The translations under genes and the position numbers were made by a program. A model generated the notes under the pieces. The model made no database searches, was not told the origin of the DNA, and saw nothing but the letters and a program-made list of their open reading frames with translations. From Moraxella catarrhalis (GTDB lineage Bacteria; Pseudomonadota; Gammaproteobacteria; Pseudomonadales; Moraxellaceae), in the NCBI RefSeq assembly GCF_001656295.1, contig NZ_LXHE01000013.1, positions 41,744 through 105,743 on the forward strand: DNA of 64,000 nt, written 5' to 3'. The stretch's first letter is position 1. Each line of letters opens with the position of its first letter. Of this stretch, positions 10,210 through 19,488 are shown piece by piece.

Positions 10210-11055
10210 TTATAGACCACGAGCACGGCGTACTTCATCAGCGGTAATGCCTTCATAGTTGACCACATTGCCATTTTTATCAACCACATTGCCTAAATCA
10301 TCAACATTAAGCTCTTCACGCTGAATGGTTTCTAAAATGGTCTCTGTGCGAGTTTCTGAAGTTTTGCCTAAGGTGACCTCTTCGGTGACATAAGTTTGTT
10401 TGGTCACATTGGCTCGCTCAGCTTCTAGCTCAACGCTGATGGTGTCTGCACCCGAATCATTAATACGGCGATCTGTTGGGCGATCTACAGCGGTACGCTC
10501 AATGTGAGCATGCTCTTCTTCTAAATCCACCTCAACACGGCGTTCTTCGGTAACCACATGCTTACCAAGGCTAACAATGCCTGCTACGATACGATCTTTA
10601 TTGACTGTTAAGCGTTCTTCTAACAGCTCTAGCGTATTTGGAGCATGATAATGGCTTTCATCTAACTCAAGACGGCTTTCTGCAGGCAGTGTCTCTGCTG
10701 CATAAAATTCACGGTCTTTATTATATTGTTCTTCATAGGTATAGCTATAATTTTGATCATAGCCTTCCATTGCTTCTACTTGCTCTTTGGTCAGACTGTC
10801 AAAATATACCTCATCGCCAACAATGCGAGACAATCCTGCTGGAACCAAAACCTCTTTTGAGAAGAACCAACCACCAGCATCAACCACTAGGTAGCGAATC
10901 TTACCTGTGTCTACCTCAACCAATACATCTTGTACTTTACCAAGTTTTTCTTGACCGATGCCATAAGCAGTTTTGCCGATTGGGTTATAATAGTCATCTC
11001 CCAATACTTCACGGTTGGTGGCTTCAATGTCATACAATCGTACTAACTTACTCAT
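10210..11055 (-). CDS. PRC-barrel and DUF2382 domain protein
   Basis: A soluble protein of 281 residues from the ATG at 11055 (GGGAG is 7-8 bp upstream; an adjacent ATG at 11058 is possible). Residues about 10-100 form a PRC barrel (LGKVQDVLVEVDTGKIRYLVVDAGG), a small beta-barrel also found in photosynthetic reaction centre H subunits and in RimM. Residues about 140-250 hold DUF2382, with paired TVNKDRIVAGIVSLGKHVV and YVTEEVTLGKTSETRTETI repeats. Such proteins are linked to stress responses in some bacteria, but no activity is established. The pair splits infB from rbfA, an arrangement I do not know from other families. Confidence 0.85.
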   Translation of the reverse strand: MSKLVRLYDIEATNREVLGDDYYNPIGKTAYGIGQEKLGKVQDVLVEVDTGKIRYLVVDAGGWFFSKEVLVPAGLSRIVGDEVYFDSLTKEQVEAMEGYDQNYSYTYEEQYNKDREFYAAETLPAESRLELDESHYHAPNTLELLEERLTVNKDRIVAGIVSLGKHVVTEERRVEVDLEEEHAHIERTAVDRPTDRRINDSGADTISVELEAERANVTKQTYVTEEVTLGKTSETRTETILETIQREELNVDDLGNVVDKNGNVVNYEGITADEVRRARGL

Positions 11056-11114
11056 CATACTTCTCCCTTTGTTTTGTTGATCTGATTGATGGCTCAATCA
11101 GGATTTTTAATCTT

Positions 11115-11143
11115 TTTATATACCGCTTAAATTTAAGATACAA
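11115..11143 (-). promoter_or_regulatory. Candidate promoter with palindromic operator for the PRC/DUF2382 gene
   Basis: On the minus strand TTGTAT (11143-11138) and TATAAA (11120-11115) are 17 bp apart. The spacer holds the perfect 12-bp palindrome CTTAAATTTAAG at 11126-11137, well placed for a repressor or activator dimer. The -10 lies about 60 bp before the start codon. Confidence 0.5.
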
Positions 11144-11525
11144 ATTTAAACTATCGAGGTAACCTAATATCATCAAAACGATAAAATGATTTATCTATTT
11201 ATCTGTTAGCTACTTCTTGATGTCTAGCGATACTTTTAGTATAAAGAATTTAAAATTTTGTACTAAGCGTTTTTTGTCAATAATTATTATGGTTCAATTA
11301 ACTATTTATAAACCAAAGTAACCCAATGTAACTTTAAGTAAATTTCATGATTTTTTGAAAATTGTGTTGATTATCGGTGACTGTGGGCAAGCTGATTGGT
11401 GGAATTCACTGTTTTATCATGCCTTTGATTTTAAAATCAGTGCTACTTTTAACGAGTATGTTTAATAAGTAAGATAATCAAATATAAAAGCAGATAATAG
11501 GATAAATCAGCACAAATGCAATTCA
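11144..11525. other. A+T-rich intergenic stretch, no gene seen
   Basis: This gap between the divergent PRC/DUF2382 gene and rbfA holds no open frame with a ribosome binding site. The only structure I see is a perfect 14-bp palindrome, TGATTTTAAAATCA, at 11426-11439, of unknown meaning. Confidence 0.5.
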
Positions 11526-11554
11526 TTGGTTTTATTAAAAAAATGGGCTATACT
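11526..11554 (+). promoter_or_regulatory. Candidate promoter for rbfA-truB
   Basis: TTGGTT at 11526-11531 and TATACT at 11549-11554 are spaced by 17 bp and lie 60 bp before rbfA. A separate promoter is needed here because the reverse-strand genes cut rbfA-truB off from the infB transcript. Confidence 0.55.
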
Positions 11555-11613
11555 ACTATCATGAAATTTAAATTTTTAACAATATTTTAATAACATATCT
11601 ATTTAGAGGACTT

Positions 11614-12036
11614 ATGAATCAACGATTACAGCGACTTGCTGACCAAATTCAGCGTACTTTAGCCATTTTAATCCGAGATGAGATTAATGACCCACGCCTG
11701 ACAGGATTTGTGACCATTTCTGGTGTGAAGGTTAGCCCTGATTTGGGCTATGCTGATGTTTATGTAACCATTTTAGAGCCAAGTCAAGATGGTGGTATGA
11801 ATAGTGAGGCACATGCTCAAAGCTTAAAAGTACTTAATACTGCTGCTGGATTTTTGCGAACTGAGCTGGCACGCACTATGAAAACACGCACCACACCACG
11901 CTTAAGATTTCATTATGATGAGGTGACCGCTCATGGTAATCGCATGATGAGCTTGGTTGGTCAAGCCATGCAAAAAACCCAAGAAAGTGAAAAAAACTAT
12001 TTGGATGAAGAGCATCAGTTGGATGATGATAAATAA
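11614..12036 (+). CDS. rbfA: 30S ribosome-binding factor RbfA
   Basis: RbfA binds the 30S subunit during late assembly and cold adaptation. The 140-residue protein shows the KH-like core: the start MNQRLQRLADQIQRTLAILI, then DEINDPRLTGFVTISGVKVSPDL, then the C-terminal TTPRLRFHYDE. The length is normal, with an acidic tail. The start has a good AGAGGA site. Its stop codon overlaps the truB start by one base (TAATG), which points to translational coupling. Confidence 0.96.
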   Translation: MNQRLQRLADQIQRTLAILIRDEINDPRLTGFVTISGVKVSPDLGYADVYVTILEPSQDGGMNSEAHAQSLKVLNTAAGFLRTELARTMKTRTTPRLRFHYDEVTAHGNRMMSLVGQAMQKTQESEKNYLDEEHQLDDDK

Positions 12037-12971
12037 TGATGAATCAATCGACCAAAAAAGTGGTGATTTCAGGCATTTTATTATTAGATAAGCCTGCTGA
12101 TATCAGCTCGCACAGTGCTTTGGCAAAAGCTAAGTATTTATATCAATCCGAGTTGCATGATTCTAAAAAAGCAGGTCATACAGGCACGCTTGACCCTATG
12201 GCAACAGGACTTTTGCCGATATGTTTTGGTGAGGCAACCAAATTTGCACAGTATGGGCTTAATGCAGATAAAAGTTATGTCGCACTGTTAAGCTTAGGCG
12301 TGAAAACAGATACTGCTGATAGATATGGTCAGGTGATACAACGCACTGATGTACCAAGCTTTAATCAGCAAACACTTAATGGGATTGCCAATGCTTTAAT
12401 GGGCAAACAAATGCAAGTGCCGCCTATGTATTCCGCCTTAAAAAAAGATGGTAAAAAACTGTATGAATATGCACGATTAGGCGAGGTGGTCGAGCGTGAT
12501 GCCAGACCTATTATCATACATGATTTGACACTCACAAAACTGGATAATACCACAATTAAACTGATTGTCTCTTGCTCAAAGGGGACTTATGTGCGTGTGC
12601 TGGGCGAAAGTGTGGCAGAGCATTTGGACTGTGTGGGGCATTTAACGGATTTGCGTCGCACGGCCACAAGCGGTTTTGATGTGGCTGATGCGGTCGGTCT
12701 TGATGTGTTAAGCCAGTTATCATTGCCTGATAAAATCAATCGACTATTACCTGTGGATGCTTTGATGACGCATATACCCATTTTAAGCATTGATGGTTTG
12801 GAAGCTGAGCGACTAAAAATGGGGCAACGATTAAATGTCAAAGACCGTCTAGATAGTTTGCTTGGGTTTGATGATGTGTTGCTGGTGCGACTGTATGCCC
12901 AAGATGTATTTATTGGGCTGGCAGAAGTATCCAAAAGCGGACGATTACAGCCTAAAAAATTGGTCGCATAA
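12036..12971 (+). CDS. truB: tRNA pseudouridine(55) synthase TruB
   Basis: TruB makes pseudouridine 55 in the T-loop of tRNAs. The catalytic aspartate is Asp53 in the motif AGHTGTLDPMATGLLP, and the N-terminal GILLLDKPADISSH and the later VPPMYSALKKDGKKLYEYAR are family signatures. At 311 residues it is full length, with a C-terminal PUA-like part. Two start codons in tandem (12036 and 12039) are possible. It overlaps rbfA by one base. Confidence 0.96.
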   Translation: MMNQSTKKVVISGILLLDKPADISSHSALAKAKYLYQSELHDSKKAGHTGTLDPMATGLLPICFGEATKFAQYGLNADKSYVALLSLGVKTDTADRYGQVIQRTDVPSFNQQTLNGIANALMGKQMQVPPMYSALKKDGKKLYEYARLGEVVERDARPIIIHDLTLTKLDNTTIKLIVSCSKGTYVRVLGESVAEHLDCVGHLTDLRRTATSGFDVADAVGLDVLSQLSLPDKINRLLPVDALMTHIPILSIDGLEAERLKMGQRLNVKDRLDSLLGFDDVLLVRLYAQDVFIGLAEVSKSGRLQPKKLVA

Positions 12972-13072
12972 TCAGTCATTACGCATCAGTTTTTGGTATG
13001 GTGAACGGTTTAAAGATTTCGCTACTTTGGCAAAATTTTTGTAACATTGTGACTGTTTTATGACAATACGCA

Positions 13073-13102
13073 TTGACACATGTACTATTTAAATCGTATA
13101 AT
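13073..13102 (+). promoter_or_regulatory. Promoter of the outer-membrane protein gene
   Basis: TTGACA at 13073-13078 and TATAAT at 13097-13102 are perfect hexamers with an 18-bp spacer. They lie 45 bp before the start codon of the beta-barrel gene. Confidence 0.75.
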
Positions 13103-13146
13103 AACTTTGCTTAAATAAGCTTACTTTGTAATAAAAAGGTCAGATA

Positions 13147-13782
13147 ATGAAAAAATTAATTTTAGCAACAGTTTTGGCAGGTCTTTCAACTGCCGCTGCA
13201 GCCAATGTTTTGGTTAATAACGGTTATTATGTTCAGGGTGATGTCGGTTATTCTAAACTGAACTTCAAATTTGATGACGAAAAGATCAAAGATGATGATG
13301 TCAGCTATACCGTGGCTGTGGGTAAAGATACAGGTATGGTTCGTTACGCTTTAGATTATACTAATTTTGGTAAAATCAAAGGGTCTGGTACTGATGTTAC
13401 GGAATTGCCTAATGGAGCTGTTAAGAAAGAAGTCTACTGGGGTGAACTAAAAGCACATTCTTTGGGTTTGTCTGCTATCTATGATTCTGAGACAGTATCT
13501 GGATTCACACCTTATGTGGGCGGTCGCTTGGGAATTAATCAAGTAAAAGTTGAAGACTCAGAGGTTGTTACAACAACAGCTCCGCTTAGCATTACTCAAG
13601 AAACCTATTACGATAGTGAAAAGAAAACCAAAGTTGGTTTTGGTGTTTTGGCTGGCGCACAGTACGCCATCAATCCGCAGCTTGCCGTTGATGCTGGCGT
13701 GGAATATAATTACTTGGGTAAATTTGAAGAAACTAAAGTTCATCAATATGGTGCAAAAGTAGGTCTTCGCTATAACTTCTAA
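13147..13782 (+). CDS. Outer-membrane beta-barrel protein (opacity-porin/OmpA-barrel type)
   Basis: The 211-residue protein has a Sec signal peptide (positively charged MKK, hydrophobic core, AAA cleavage site near residue 19). The mature part alternates polar and hydrophobic residues in short strands (YYVQGDVGYSKLNF, TPYVGGRLGINQV, TKVGFGVLAGAQYAI) and ends in the aromatic C-terminal strand VGLRYNF, the usual BAM recognition end. This suggests a small 8-stranded outer-membrane barrel. I cannot name the protein; adhesin or opacity-like roles are inference. It has its own promoter and terminator and sits between truB and rpsO. Confidence 0.8.
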   Translation: MKKLILATVLAGLSTAAAANVLVNNGYYVQGDVGYSKLNFKFDDEKIKDDDVSYTVAVGKDTGMVRYALDYTNFGKIKGSGTDVTELPNGAVKKEVYWGELKAHSLGLSAIYDSETVSGFTPYVGGRLGINQVKVEDSEVVTTTAPLSITQETYYDSEKKTKVGFGVLAGAQYAINPQLAVDAGVEYNYLGKFEETKVHQYGAKVGLRYNF

Positions 13783-13814
13783 GCAAAATCGTTGATTTTA
13801 AACTTACTTAAACC

Positions 13815-13849
13815 AAACCCGCCGGCACTCCACACCGACGGGTTTTTTG
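13815..13849 (+). terminator. Rho-independent terminator of the barrel gene
   Basis: AACCCGCCGG at 13816-13825 pairs with CCGACGGGTT at 13835-13844 (one mismatch) and is followed by a T-run. Confidence 0.85.
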
Positions 13850-13877
13850 TAAAAAGTGATAAAAATCAGTAAAACAG

Positions 13878-13906
13878 CTGACAGCGGTTTAAAAAACTGT
13901 TATAAT
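13878..13906 (+). promoter_or_regulatory. Promoter of rpsO
   Basis: CTGACA at 13878-13883, 17-bp spacer, then TATAAT at 13901-13906 preceded by TG and one base (extended -10). It lies about 85 bp before rpsO. Confidence 0.75.
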
Positions 13907-13991
13907 TTATTTTTAGATGCCAAATGGCGTAGGTAAGCTTTAGCAATGCGATGCTTGCCTGAATTTATTTGCATTGCTTAGTAAGGAATGA

Positions 13992-14261
13992 ATGATGTTA
14001 ACTAATAAAGATCGTGAAGCGGTAATTGCAAAATATCAGCGTGGCGAGAATGATACTGGTAGCCCAGAGGTGCAAGTGGCTTTATTGACCGCTCGTATTA
14101 ATGACTTGCAAGATCACTTCAAAGCACACAAAGCCGACCATCACAGCCGCCGTGGTCTAATCCGTATGGTAAACCAACGCCGTAAGCTATTGGACTACCT
14201 AAAAGGTAAAGATTTGAACCGCTATACTGACTTAATCGGTTCATTGGGTCTACGCCGTTAA
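13992..14261 (+). CDS. rpsO: 30S ribosomal protein S15
   Basis: S15 is a primary 16S-binding protein that organises the platform of the small subunit. The 89-residue sequence is highly conserved, with [46 protein letters not shown] and the C-terminal LGLRR. Two adjacent ATG codons (13992 and 13995) are possible. pnp follows after a hairpin, the usual rpsO-pnp arrangement, and the roughly 85-nt leader could carry S15 autoregulation, which I cannot show. Confidence 0.98.
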   Translation: MMLTNKDREAVIAKYQRGENDTGSPEVQVALLTARINDLQDHFKAHKADHHSRRGLIRMVNQRRKLLDYLKGKDLNRYTDLIGSLGLRR

Positions 14262-14304
14262 TTTGTCCTTGTGGCATTGGGTTTTTAACCTGTATACGAT
14301 ACCG

Positions 14305-14334
14305 AAAACGGCGTGCTTTTGCGTGCCGTTTTTT
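14305..14334 (+). terminator. Terminator between rpsO and pnp
   Basis: AAAACGGC at 14305-14312 pairs with GCCGTTTT at 14325-14332, with further wobble pairs inside, followed by T residues. Confidence 0.8.
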
Positions 14335-14477
14335 ATTAATTATTTGTTTATTCATTATTTAAATCATCAATCGCATTGAGCATGAATTTAGAACTCTAAG
14401 GCATGACATGAAACGATGTTATGCCTTAGGGCTTTAGATTATGCCAATCAATGCCTATTATATAAAAGGATCAATTT

Positions 14478-16565
14478 ATGTTTAATCCCATTCGTCAAGA
14501 ATTTCAATATGGCAACCAACAAGTTGTTTTAGAAACAGGTCGCATTGCTCGCCAAGCCAATAGTGTGCTTGTGCATATGGGCGGGGTGTCTGTCTTGGTT
14601 GCTGTGGTCGTGCGTCCTGAAGCCATTGCTGGTCAAAACTTTTTTCCTTTGACGGTGAATTATCAAGAAAAAATGTACGCTTCGGGAAAAATCCCAGGCG
14701 GTTATGGCAAGCGTGAAGGTCGTGCGTCAGAGTTTGAGACGCTGACTTCTCGCTTGATTGATCGCCCAATCCGTCCGCTATTTCCAGAGGGTTACTTTAA
14801 CGAAATTCAGGTAACAGCAACAGTCATTTCATCAGATAAAACCCAAGATGCTGACATTGCAGCGATGATTGGGGCATCAGCAGCGTTAGCAATTTCACCA
14901 GCACCATTTAATGGTCCTATCGGTGCTGCTCGTGTTGGCTTTATCAATGGTGAGTATGTACTCAACCCAACTTTGGCTGAGATGAAGCAAAGTGATTTGG
15001 ATTTGGTCGTGGCAGGTACCAAATCAGCGGTACTGATGGTTGAGTCTGAAGCTAAAGAGCTGTCAGAAGACCAAATGCTGGGGGCGGTGCTTTATGGGCA
15101 TGGTCAGCAGCAGGTGGTGATTGATAATATCAATACATTCGCCCAAGCGGTAGGTAATGCCAAGCAAGAATTTGTCGCCCCTGCCATCAATGAAGAGCTA
15201 AACACCCAATTAAAAGAGCAGTTCACCGCTAAGGTCAGTGAAGCCTACACGATTACCGTCAAACAAGACCGCTACGCACGCTTAGATGAGCTTGCCGCAG
15301 AAGCTTTGGCACTGGCAGGCGATGAGACAAGCGATGACTATGCCGACAAGGTTGCCCAAATCAAAGAGCTGTTTGAAACCCTAAAATATCGTACCGTGCG
15401 TGATAATATCTTATCAGGCAAGCCTCGTATTGACGGACGAGACCTAGAAACCGTGCGTGCCTTGGATATTCAAGTGGGCGTGTTGCCTTATACACACGGC
15501 TCGGCACTATTTACTCGTGGTGAAACTCAAGCGTTGGTTGTAACCACTTTGGGTACAACACGGGATGTGAACCTTGTGGATACGCTGGCAGGCACGAAGC
15601 AAGACCATTTTATGCTACACTATAATTTCCCACATTATTCAGTGGGTGAGACAGGTCGTGAAGGTGCACCAAAACGCCGTGAAATTGGACATGGTCGCTT
15701 AGCACGCCGTGGCGTTCAGGCTATGCTTCCAGCCGCTGAACGCTTCCCATATACCATTCGTGTGGTCTCTGAAATCACCGAGTCAAATGGTTCATCATCT
15801 ATGGCGTCTGTCTGCGGTGCGTCGTTATCTTTGATGGATGCAGGCGTACCCCTAAAAGCCCCTGTTGCAGGCATCGCCATGGGACTGGTCAAAGAAGGTG
15901 AGCGTTTTGCTGTGCTGTCGGACATTTTGGGTGATGAAGACCACTTAGGCGATATGGACTTTAAAGTTGCAGGTTCGGTAAATGGTATCACAGCTCTACA
16001 AATGGATATTAAGATTGAAGGCATTACCGCCGATATTATGGAACAAGCCCTAAAACAAGCACACGCAGGTCGTATCCATATCCTAAACGCCATGAATGAG
16101 GTCATCGCAACCTCTCGTACTGAGATTAACGCTCATGCACCAAATTATGCCACCATCACTATCAATCCTGAAAAAATCCGTGATGTGATTGGTAAAGGTG
16201 GTGCGACCATTCGTCAGCTGACTGAGGATACAGGTGCAACCATTGATATTGATGATAACGGCACAATTCGTATTTTTGGTACAGATAAAGCATCAACGCG
16301 TGCTGCCATTACTCAAATTGAGGCGATTACCGCTGAGGTTGAAGTGGGTACGGTGTACGAAGGTACGGTTGCTCGCATTGTTGATTTTGGGGCGTTTGTT
16401 ACCATTTTACCAGGCACAGATGGTCTGGTACACATCAGCCAAATCTCTGATGAGCGTGTGGAGAATGTGAGCGATTATCTAAAAGAAGGTCAAACTGTCA
16501 AGGTTCAAGTTCAAGACATTGATAATCGTGGTCGTATTAAATTAACCATGAAAGGTGTTGAATAA
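14478..16565 (+). CDS. pnp: Polyribonucleotide nucleotidyltransferase
   Basis: PNPase degrades RNA 3' to 5' with phosphate and is part of the degradosome. The 695-residue protein has the expected layout: first RNase PH domain (about 10-215), helical linker, second RNase PH domain (about 310-540) with [23 protein letters not shown], a KH domain (about 555-615, [21 protein letters not shown]) and an S1 domain (about 620-693). An AAGGA site precedes the ATG. It follows rpsO, as in most gammaproteobacteria. Confidence 0.98.
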   Translation: MFNPIRQEFQYGNQQVVLETGRIARQANSVLVHMGGVSVLVAVVVRPEAIAGQNFFPLTVNYQEKMYASGKIPGGYGKREGRASEFETLTSRLIDRPIRPLFPEGYFNEIQVTATVISSDKTQDADIAAMIGASAALAISPAPFNGPIGAARVGFINGEYVLNPTLAEMKQSDLDLVVAGTKSAVLMVESEAKELSEDQMLGAVLYGHGQQQVVIDNINTFAQAVGNAKQEFVAPAINEELNTQLKEQFTAKVSEAYTITVKQDRYARLDELAAEALALAGDETSDDYADKVAQIKELFETLKYRTVRDNILSGKPRIDGRDLETVRALDIQVGVLPYTHGSALFTRGETQALVVTTLGTTRDVNLVDTLAGTKQDHFMLHYNFPHYSVGETGREGAPKRREIGHGRLARRGVQAMLPAAERFPYTIRVVSEITESNGSSSMASVCGASLSLMDAGVPLKAPVAGIAMGLVKEGERFAVLSDILGDEDHLGDMDFKVAGSVNGITALQMDIKIEGITADIMEQALKQAHAGRIHILNAMNEVIATSRTEINAHAPNYATITINPEKIRDVIGKGGATIRQLTEDTGATIDIDDNGTIRIFGTDKASTRAAITQIEAITAEVEVGTVYEGTVARIVDFGAFVTILPGTDGLVHISQISDERVENVSDYLKEGQTVKVQVQDIDNRGRIKLTMKGVE

Positions 16566-16592
16566 TAAGTAACCTTAGCATCATATGGCTTT

Positions 16593-16620
16593 AAAAACCG
16601 CTCTTTTGAGCGGTTTTTTA
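16593..16620 (+). terminator. Rho-independent terminator of pnp
   Basis: AAAAACCGCTC at 16593-16603, TTTT loop, GAGCGGTTTTT at 16608-16618: a perfect 11-bp stem with T-run. Confidence 0.9.
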
Positions 16621-16688
16621 ATGATTTTGGTTAAAGATGGTAAGTACCCAAGCTTGAGTAATCTAAATCACTTGAACAGCTAATCATT

Positions 16689-17174
16689 CTACCCACCACG
16701 ATGATAAGGGTGATGATTAATCAGACTCATCGCACGATACAACTGCTCTATGACAATGATACGCACCAACGGATGCGGCAAAGTCAGCTCCGATAATGAC
16801 CATTTAAAATCTGCTGCTTGCAATATCTCAGGCGAAACGCCATCAGCACCACCAATCACCAAGGCAATGTCTGCACCATCTTGCATCGCCACACTCAGCT
16901 TATCACTAAAATGCTCAGTAGACAGCATTTTACCCTTAACTTCAAGCAGCCATAATCGCTCTTTTGGATGTTTGGCATTTAAAATTGTCGTCGCTTCGAT
17001 GGCTTTATATTTATCAATCTCGGCAGGTGAGGGGGTTTTGCCTCGTTTGGCGGGAGGTAATTCCACCATCTCAACACTAATCATGGGCTGAATGCGTTTG
17101 AGGTATTCTTCAAAGCCTTGTTGTACCCAATTTGGCATTTTATGCCCAATACTTAAAATTCGTAATTTCATCAA
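16689..17174 (-). CDS. rlmH: 23S rRNA (pseudouridine(1915)-N(3))-methyltransferase RlmH
   Basis: RlmH methylates pseudouridine 1915 in helix 69 of 23S rRNA and works on the assembled ribosome. The 161-residue protein is a minimal SPOUT (knotted) methyltransferase: KLRILSIGHKMPNWV at the start, ALVIGGADGVS (SAM-binding knot) near 105-115, and the C-terminal YRAMSLINHHPYHR signature. Two adjacent ATG codons at 17174 and 17171 are possible. It is convergent with pnp. Confidence 0.95.
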   Translation of the reverse strand: MMKLRILSIGHKMPNWVQQGFEEYLKRIQPMISVEMVELPPAKRGKTPSPAEIDKYKAIEATTILNAKHPKERLWLLEVKGKMLSTEHFSDKLSVAMQDGADIALVIGGADGVSPEILQAADFKWSLSELTLPHPLVRIIVIEQLYRAMSLINHHPYHRGG

Positions 17175-17345
17175 AGCTTCCTATGGTTTTGATACCATTT
17201 TACTTAAAATTTGCCAAAATTTCATCGCAAAATAACATAACTGATGGCGAAAATGACAAAATTTTGTTATTCTAAGCAATTTACCAGCAAATTTATCAAG
17301 CAGCTCAAGCATAGCCTTGGGTCATAAAAATACATGGAGTAAACG

Positions 17346-17816
17346 ATGATAACAAATACAGCAGTGTCACACAGCCCACAGTACGATGATTCTGAATTTG
17401 AATATGCAGGATTTTGGATACGATTTGCGGCATGTATTGTCGATAATTTAATTATTATGATTATATTTGCACCGTATTGGTTTTATAATTATCAGCAGAT
17501 GGCGGCTATGCCCGTTGACCAGATGCCGCTTTATAGTGCTGGGGATGCCATCCTACACTTGGTGATTGGGGCGGCGGTTGTTTGGTTTTGGGTAAAAAAA
17601 GGTGCAACACCAGGTAAAATGCTCTTTGGGCTGCAAGTCCGTGATGCCAAAACAGGGCAATTTATCAGTGTGCCAAGGGCATTATTGCGATATTTTAGTT
17701 ATCTGATTTCATACTTAATTCTTTGTTTGGGATTTATTTGGGCTGGTTTTGATAAGAAAAAACAAGGCTGGCATGATAAAATTGCCAAAACTGTTGTGGT
17801 AAAACGCATTCGCTAA
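17346..17816 (+). CDS. RDD family membrane protein
   Basis: A 156-residue integral membrane protein with three hydrophobic segments at about 25-45, 68-88 and 115-138. It has the RDD pattern: an early Arg (FWIRFAACIVDNLII, with Asp in the first helix), KKGATPGKMLFGLQVRDAKTGQ after the second helix, and KKKQGWHDKIAKTVVVK at the end. RDD proteins are thought to be transporters or transporter parts, but this one has no assigned substrate. It overlaps yraN by one base, so the two are probably translated together. Confidence 0.85.
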   Translation: MITNTAVSHSPQYDDSEFEYAGFWIRFAACIVDNLIIMIIFAPYWFYNYQQMAAMPVDQMPLYSAGDAILHLVIGAAVVWFWVKKGATPGKMLFGLQVRDAKTGQFISVPRALLRYFSYLISYLILCLGFIWAGFDKKKQGWHDKIAKTVVVKRIR

Positions 17817-18229
17817 TGAATCGCCAGTTAAAAAATAAAACCATCAAACGCAAGCAGGGCGATGTGTTTGAACAGTTGGCGGTAGATAAACTTAAACAAG
17901 CAGGCTATGAAATTATTGTAACCAACTTTACCGCCCCATTTGTTGGTGAGATTGATATTATCGCCAGACAGGCTTTGGAGCAATCGCACCGTTTGGTGCA
18001 GCCAAGATTTTGTACGGTATTTGTTGAAGTGCGTAGCCGAACAAGTTCTGTGTATGGTACAGCACTTGAGAGTGTCACCTCAAAAAAGCAGGCAAAAATC
18101 TACCAAACAGCAGAACGATTTTTAATCAATTATCCCAAATATATTGATGATGTATACCGTTTTGATGTCATGGTTTTTGATTTGGCTGATGGATTGATTG
18201 AACATGAATGGATAACAAATGCGTTTTGA
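17816..18229 (+). CDS. yraN: YraN family (UPF0102) endonuclease-like protein
   Basis: A 137-residue member of the YraN family, which has a PD-(D/E)xK nuclease fold. GDVFEQLAVDKLKQAGYEI at 15-33, VGEIDIIAR near 42-50 and VFVEVRSR near 64-71 give the expected E...D...E-x-K/R active-site pattern (Arg in place of Lys). The cellular role is unknown. Its place before a BON-domain lipoprotein matches the yraN-(diaA)-yraP order of enterobacteria. Confidence 0.9.
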   Translation: MNRQLKNKTIKRKQGDVFEQLAVDKLKQAGYEIIVTNFTAPFVGEIDIIARQALEQSHRLVQPRFCTVFVEVRSRTSSVYGTALESVTSKKQAKIYQTAERFLINYPKYIDDVYRFDVMVFDLADGLIEHEWITNAF

Positions 18230-18323
18230 TTGGCTAAATGGTCGTGAACTAAAATCAACTAAAATCAATCAAGCAATCCGTAACTTTACGACAAGATACA
18301 TCCCAGTAATATGGAAACATAGC

Positions 18324-19097
18324 ATGATGAAAAAATTATTAATCGTTTTGACGAGCATGGCAATGATTGGCTTGACAGCATGTGCCAGCAATGGCACGCA
18401 AAGTGTCGGCGCTGATGCAATGGGTCGCACCATTCCTGAGCGTATCAGTGACAGTAGCATTGAGCTTACTGCACGCCGTAATCTTGCAACCATTCCGGGC
18501 GTCAGTCCAAATGCAGTGCGTATTGATATTGCCAGTTTTCGCCGAGAAGTTTTATTGACTGGCGAAGTACCCAGTGAACAGATTAAGATTGAAGTTGGGC
18601 GTACGATTGACTCGATGAGAGATGTCGAAAAAGTCTTTAATTATTTGACTGTCGTTGAGACACCAAAAAGCCAAAGCCATACTTTGCATGAAAATTATTT
18701 ACGCTCAAAAATCAATACCCGCTTACTAACCAACCGCCATCTTAAATCATCACAATATAAGGTTATTGTTCGTGACCGTACTGCGTATGTGCTGGGTTAT
18801 TTGACATCCGAGCAGCAAGGTCATATCTTAGAAGCCATTCAAGCGACACCTGGTATGGAGGCTGCGGTAACTTTGACGACTTTGGTGAGTGTTCAGGAAT
18901 TGGAAAATTATACCGATCATAAAGTGAGTACTAAGGTGAGTACCGAAGCGTATACCAACGATGATGGCTATGATGCCGTGGTGGCAAAGCCTGATACACA
19001 AGAAGATAGTGGCTATATATTGCAAGAAATTTATACGCCCAATGCCAGTAATGTAGCTCCAGCCAATACAGCACCTGTATTTGAGATCTACCAATAG
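18324..19097 (+). CDS. dolP: BON-domain lipoprotein, DolP (YraP)-like
   Basis: I place the start at 18324 (ATGATG), which yields a lipoprotein signal with LTAC and lipidated Cys20; the longer frame from 18219 would bury this signal behind about 35 residues and overlap yraN. Two BON domains follow (about 45-115 and 125-195), and a Thr/Ala-rich tail of some 50 residues is an extra over the Escherichia coli protein. DolP supports outer-membrane integrity and BamA. The assignment rests on the double BON layout and the yraN neighbour, so orthology is likely but not certain. Confidence 0.75.
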   Translation: MMKKLLIVLTSMAMIGLTACASNGTQSVGADAMGRTIPERISDSSIELTARRNLATIPGVSPNAVRIDIASFRREVLLTGEVPSEQIKIEVGRTIDSMRDVEKVFNYLTVVETPKSQSHTLHENYLRSKINTRLLTNRHLKSSQYKVIVRDRTAYVLGYLTSEQQGHILEAIQATPGMEAAVTLTTLVSVQELENYTDHKVSTKVSTEAYTNDDGYDAVVAKPDTQEDSGYILQEIYTPNASNVAPANTAPVFEIYQ

Positions 19098-19212
19098 CGA
19101 TTTGTACCATCATCTATCATGGTAATTTGGTGGCATATTTGGCAGCGTTTGATGATAAATGTTGCCAGATTTGATATAATAATGTAATTATTTTGGGTGG
19201 ATTAACCGCCCT

Positions 19213-19473
19213 ATGGCAACGAGAAAACCTATGAATGCACAAGCTTTAATTGAGCTACTTCGCCCACATTTTGCCGATGCCCACATTGATGCGGTGAATG
19301 AAGGTAATAAATTTGAATTGTTGATTGTTGATGATGCCTTTGAGGGCAAGCGTTTGGTTGCGCGTCAGCAGATGGTTTATACACTTGTTAATCAATATAT
19401 CCAAAACGGTGCAATGCACGCTTTGACGATTCATGCGCTTACGCCTGCAGAATACGCCGCCAAAAAAGCTTAA
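19213..19473 (+). CDS. ibaG: BolA family protein IbaG
   Basis: A small BolA-fold protein of 86 residues (80 if it starts at the ATG at 19231). It has the family core FELLIVDDAFEGKRLVARQQMVYTLV followed by HALTIHALTPAEY. IbaG-type proteins bind Fe-S clusters with monothiol glutaredoxin and are linked to acid stress. Its position immediately in front of murA is the conserved ibaG-murA arrangement and separates it from the second BolA paralogue at 33698. Confidence 0.9.
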   Translation: MATRKPMNAQALIELLRPHFADAHIDAVNEGNKFELLIVDDAFEGKRLVARQQMVYTLVNQYIQNGAMHALTIHALTPAEYAAKKA

Positions 19474-19488
19474 GCTTAGGGATAAGTT

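Noticed and set aside
10638..11162. Plus-strand open frame of 174 codons
   Set aside because: It is antisense to the PRC/DUF2382 gene, rich in His, Leu and Cys in a random manner, and has no supporting motif.
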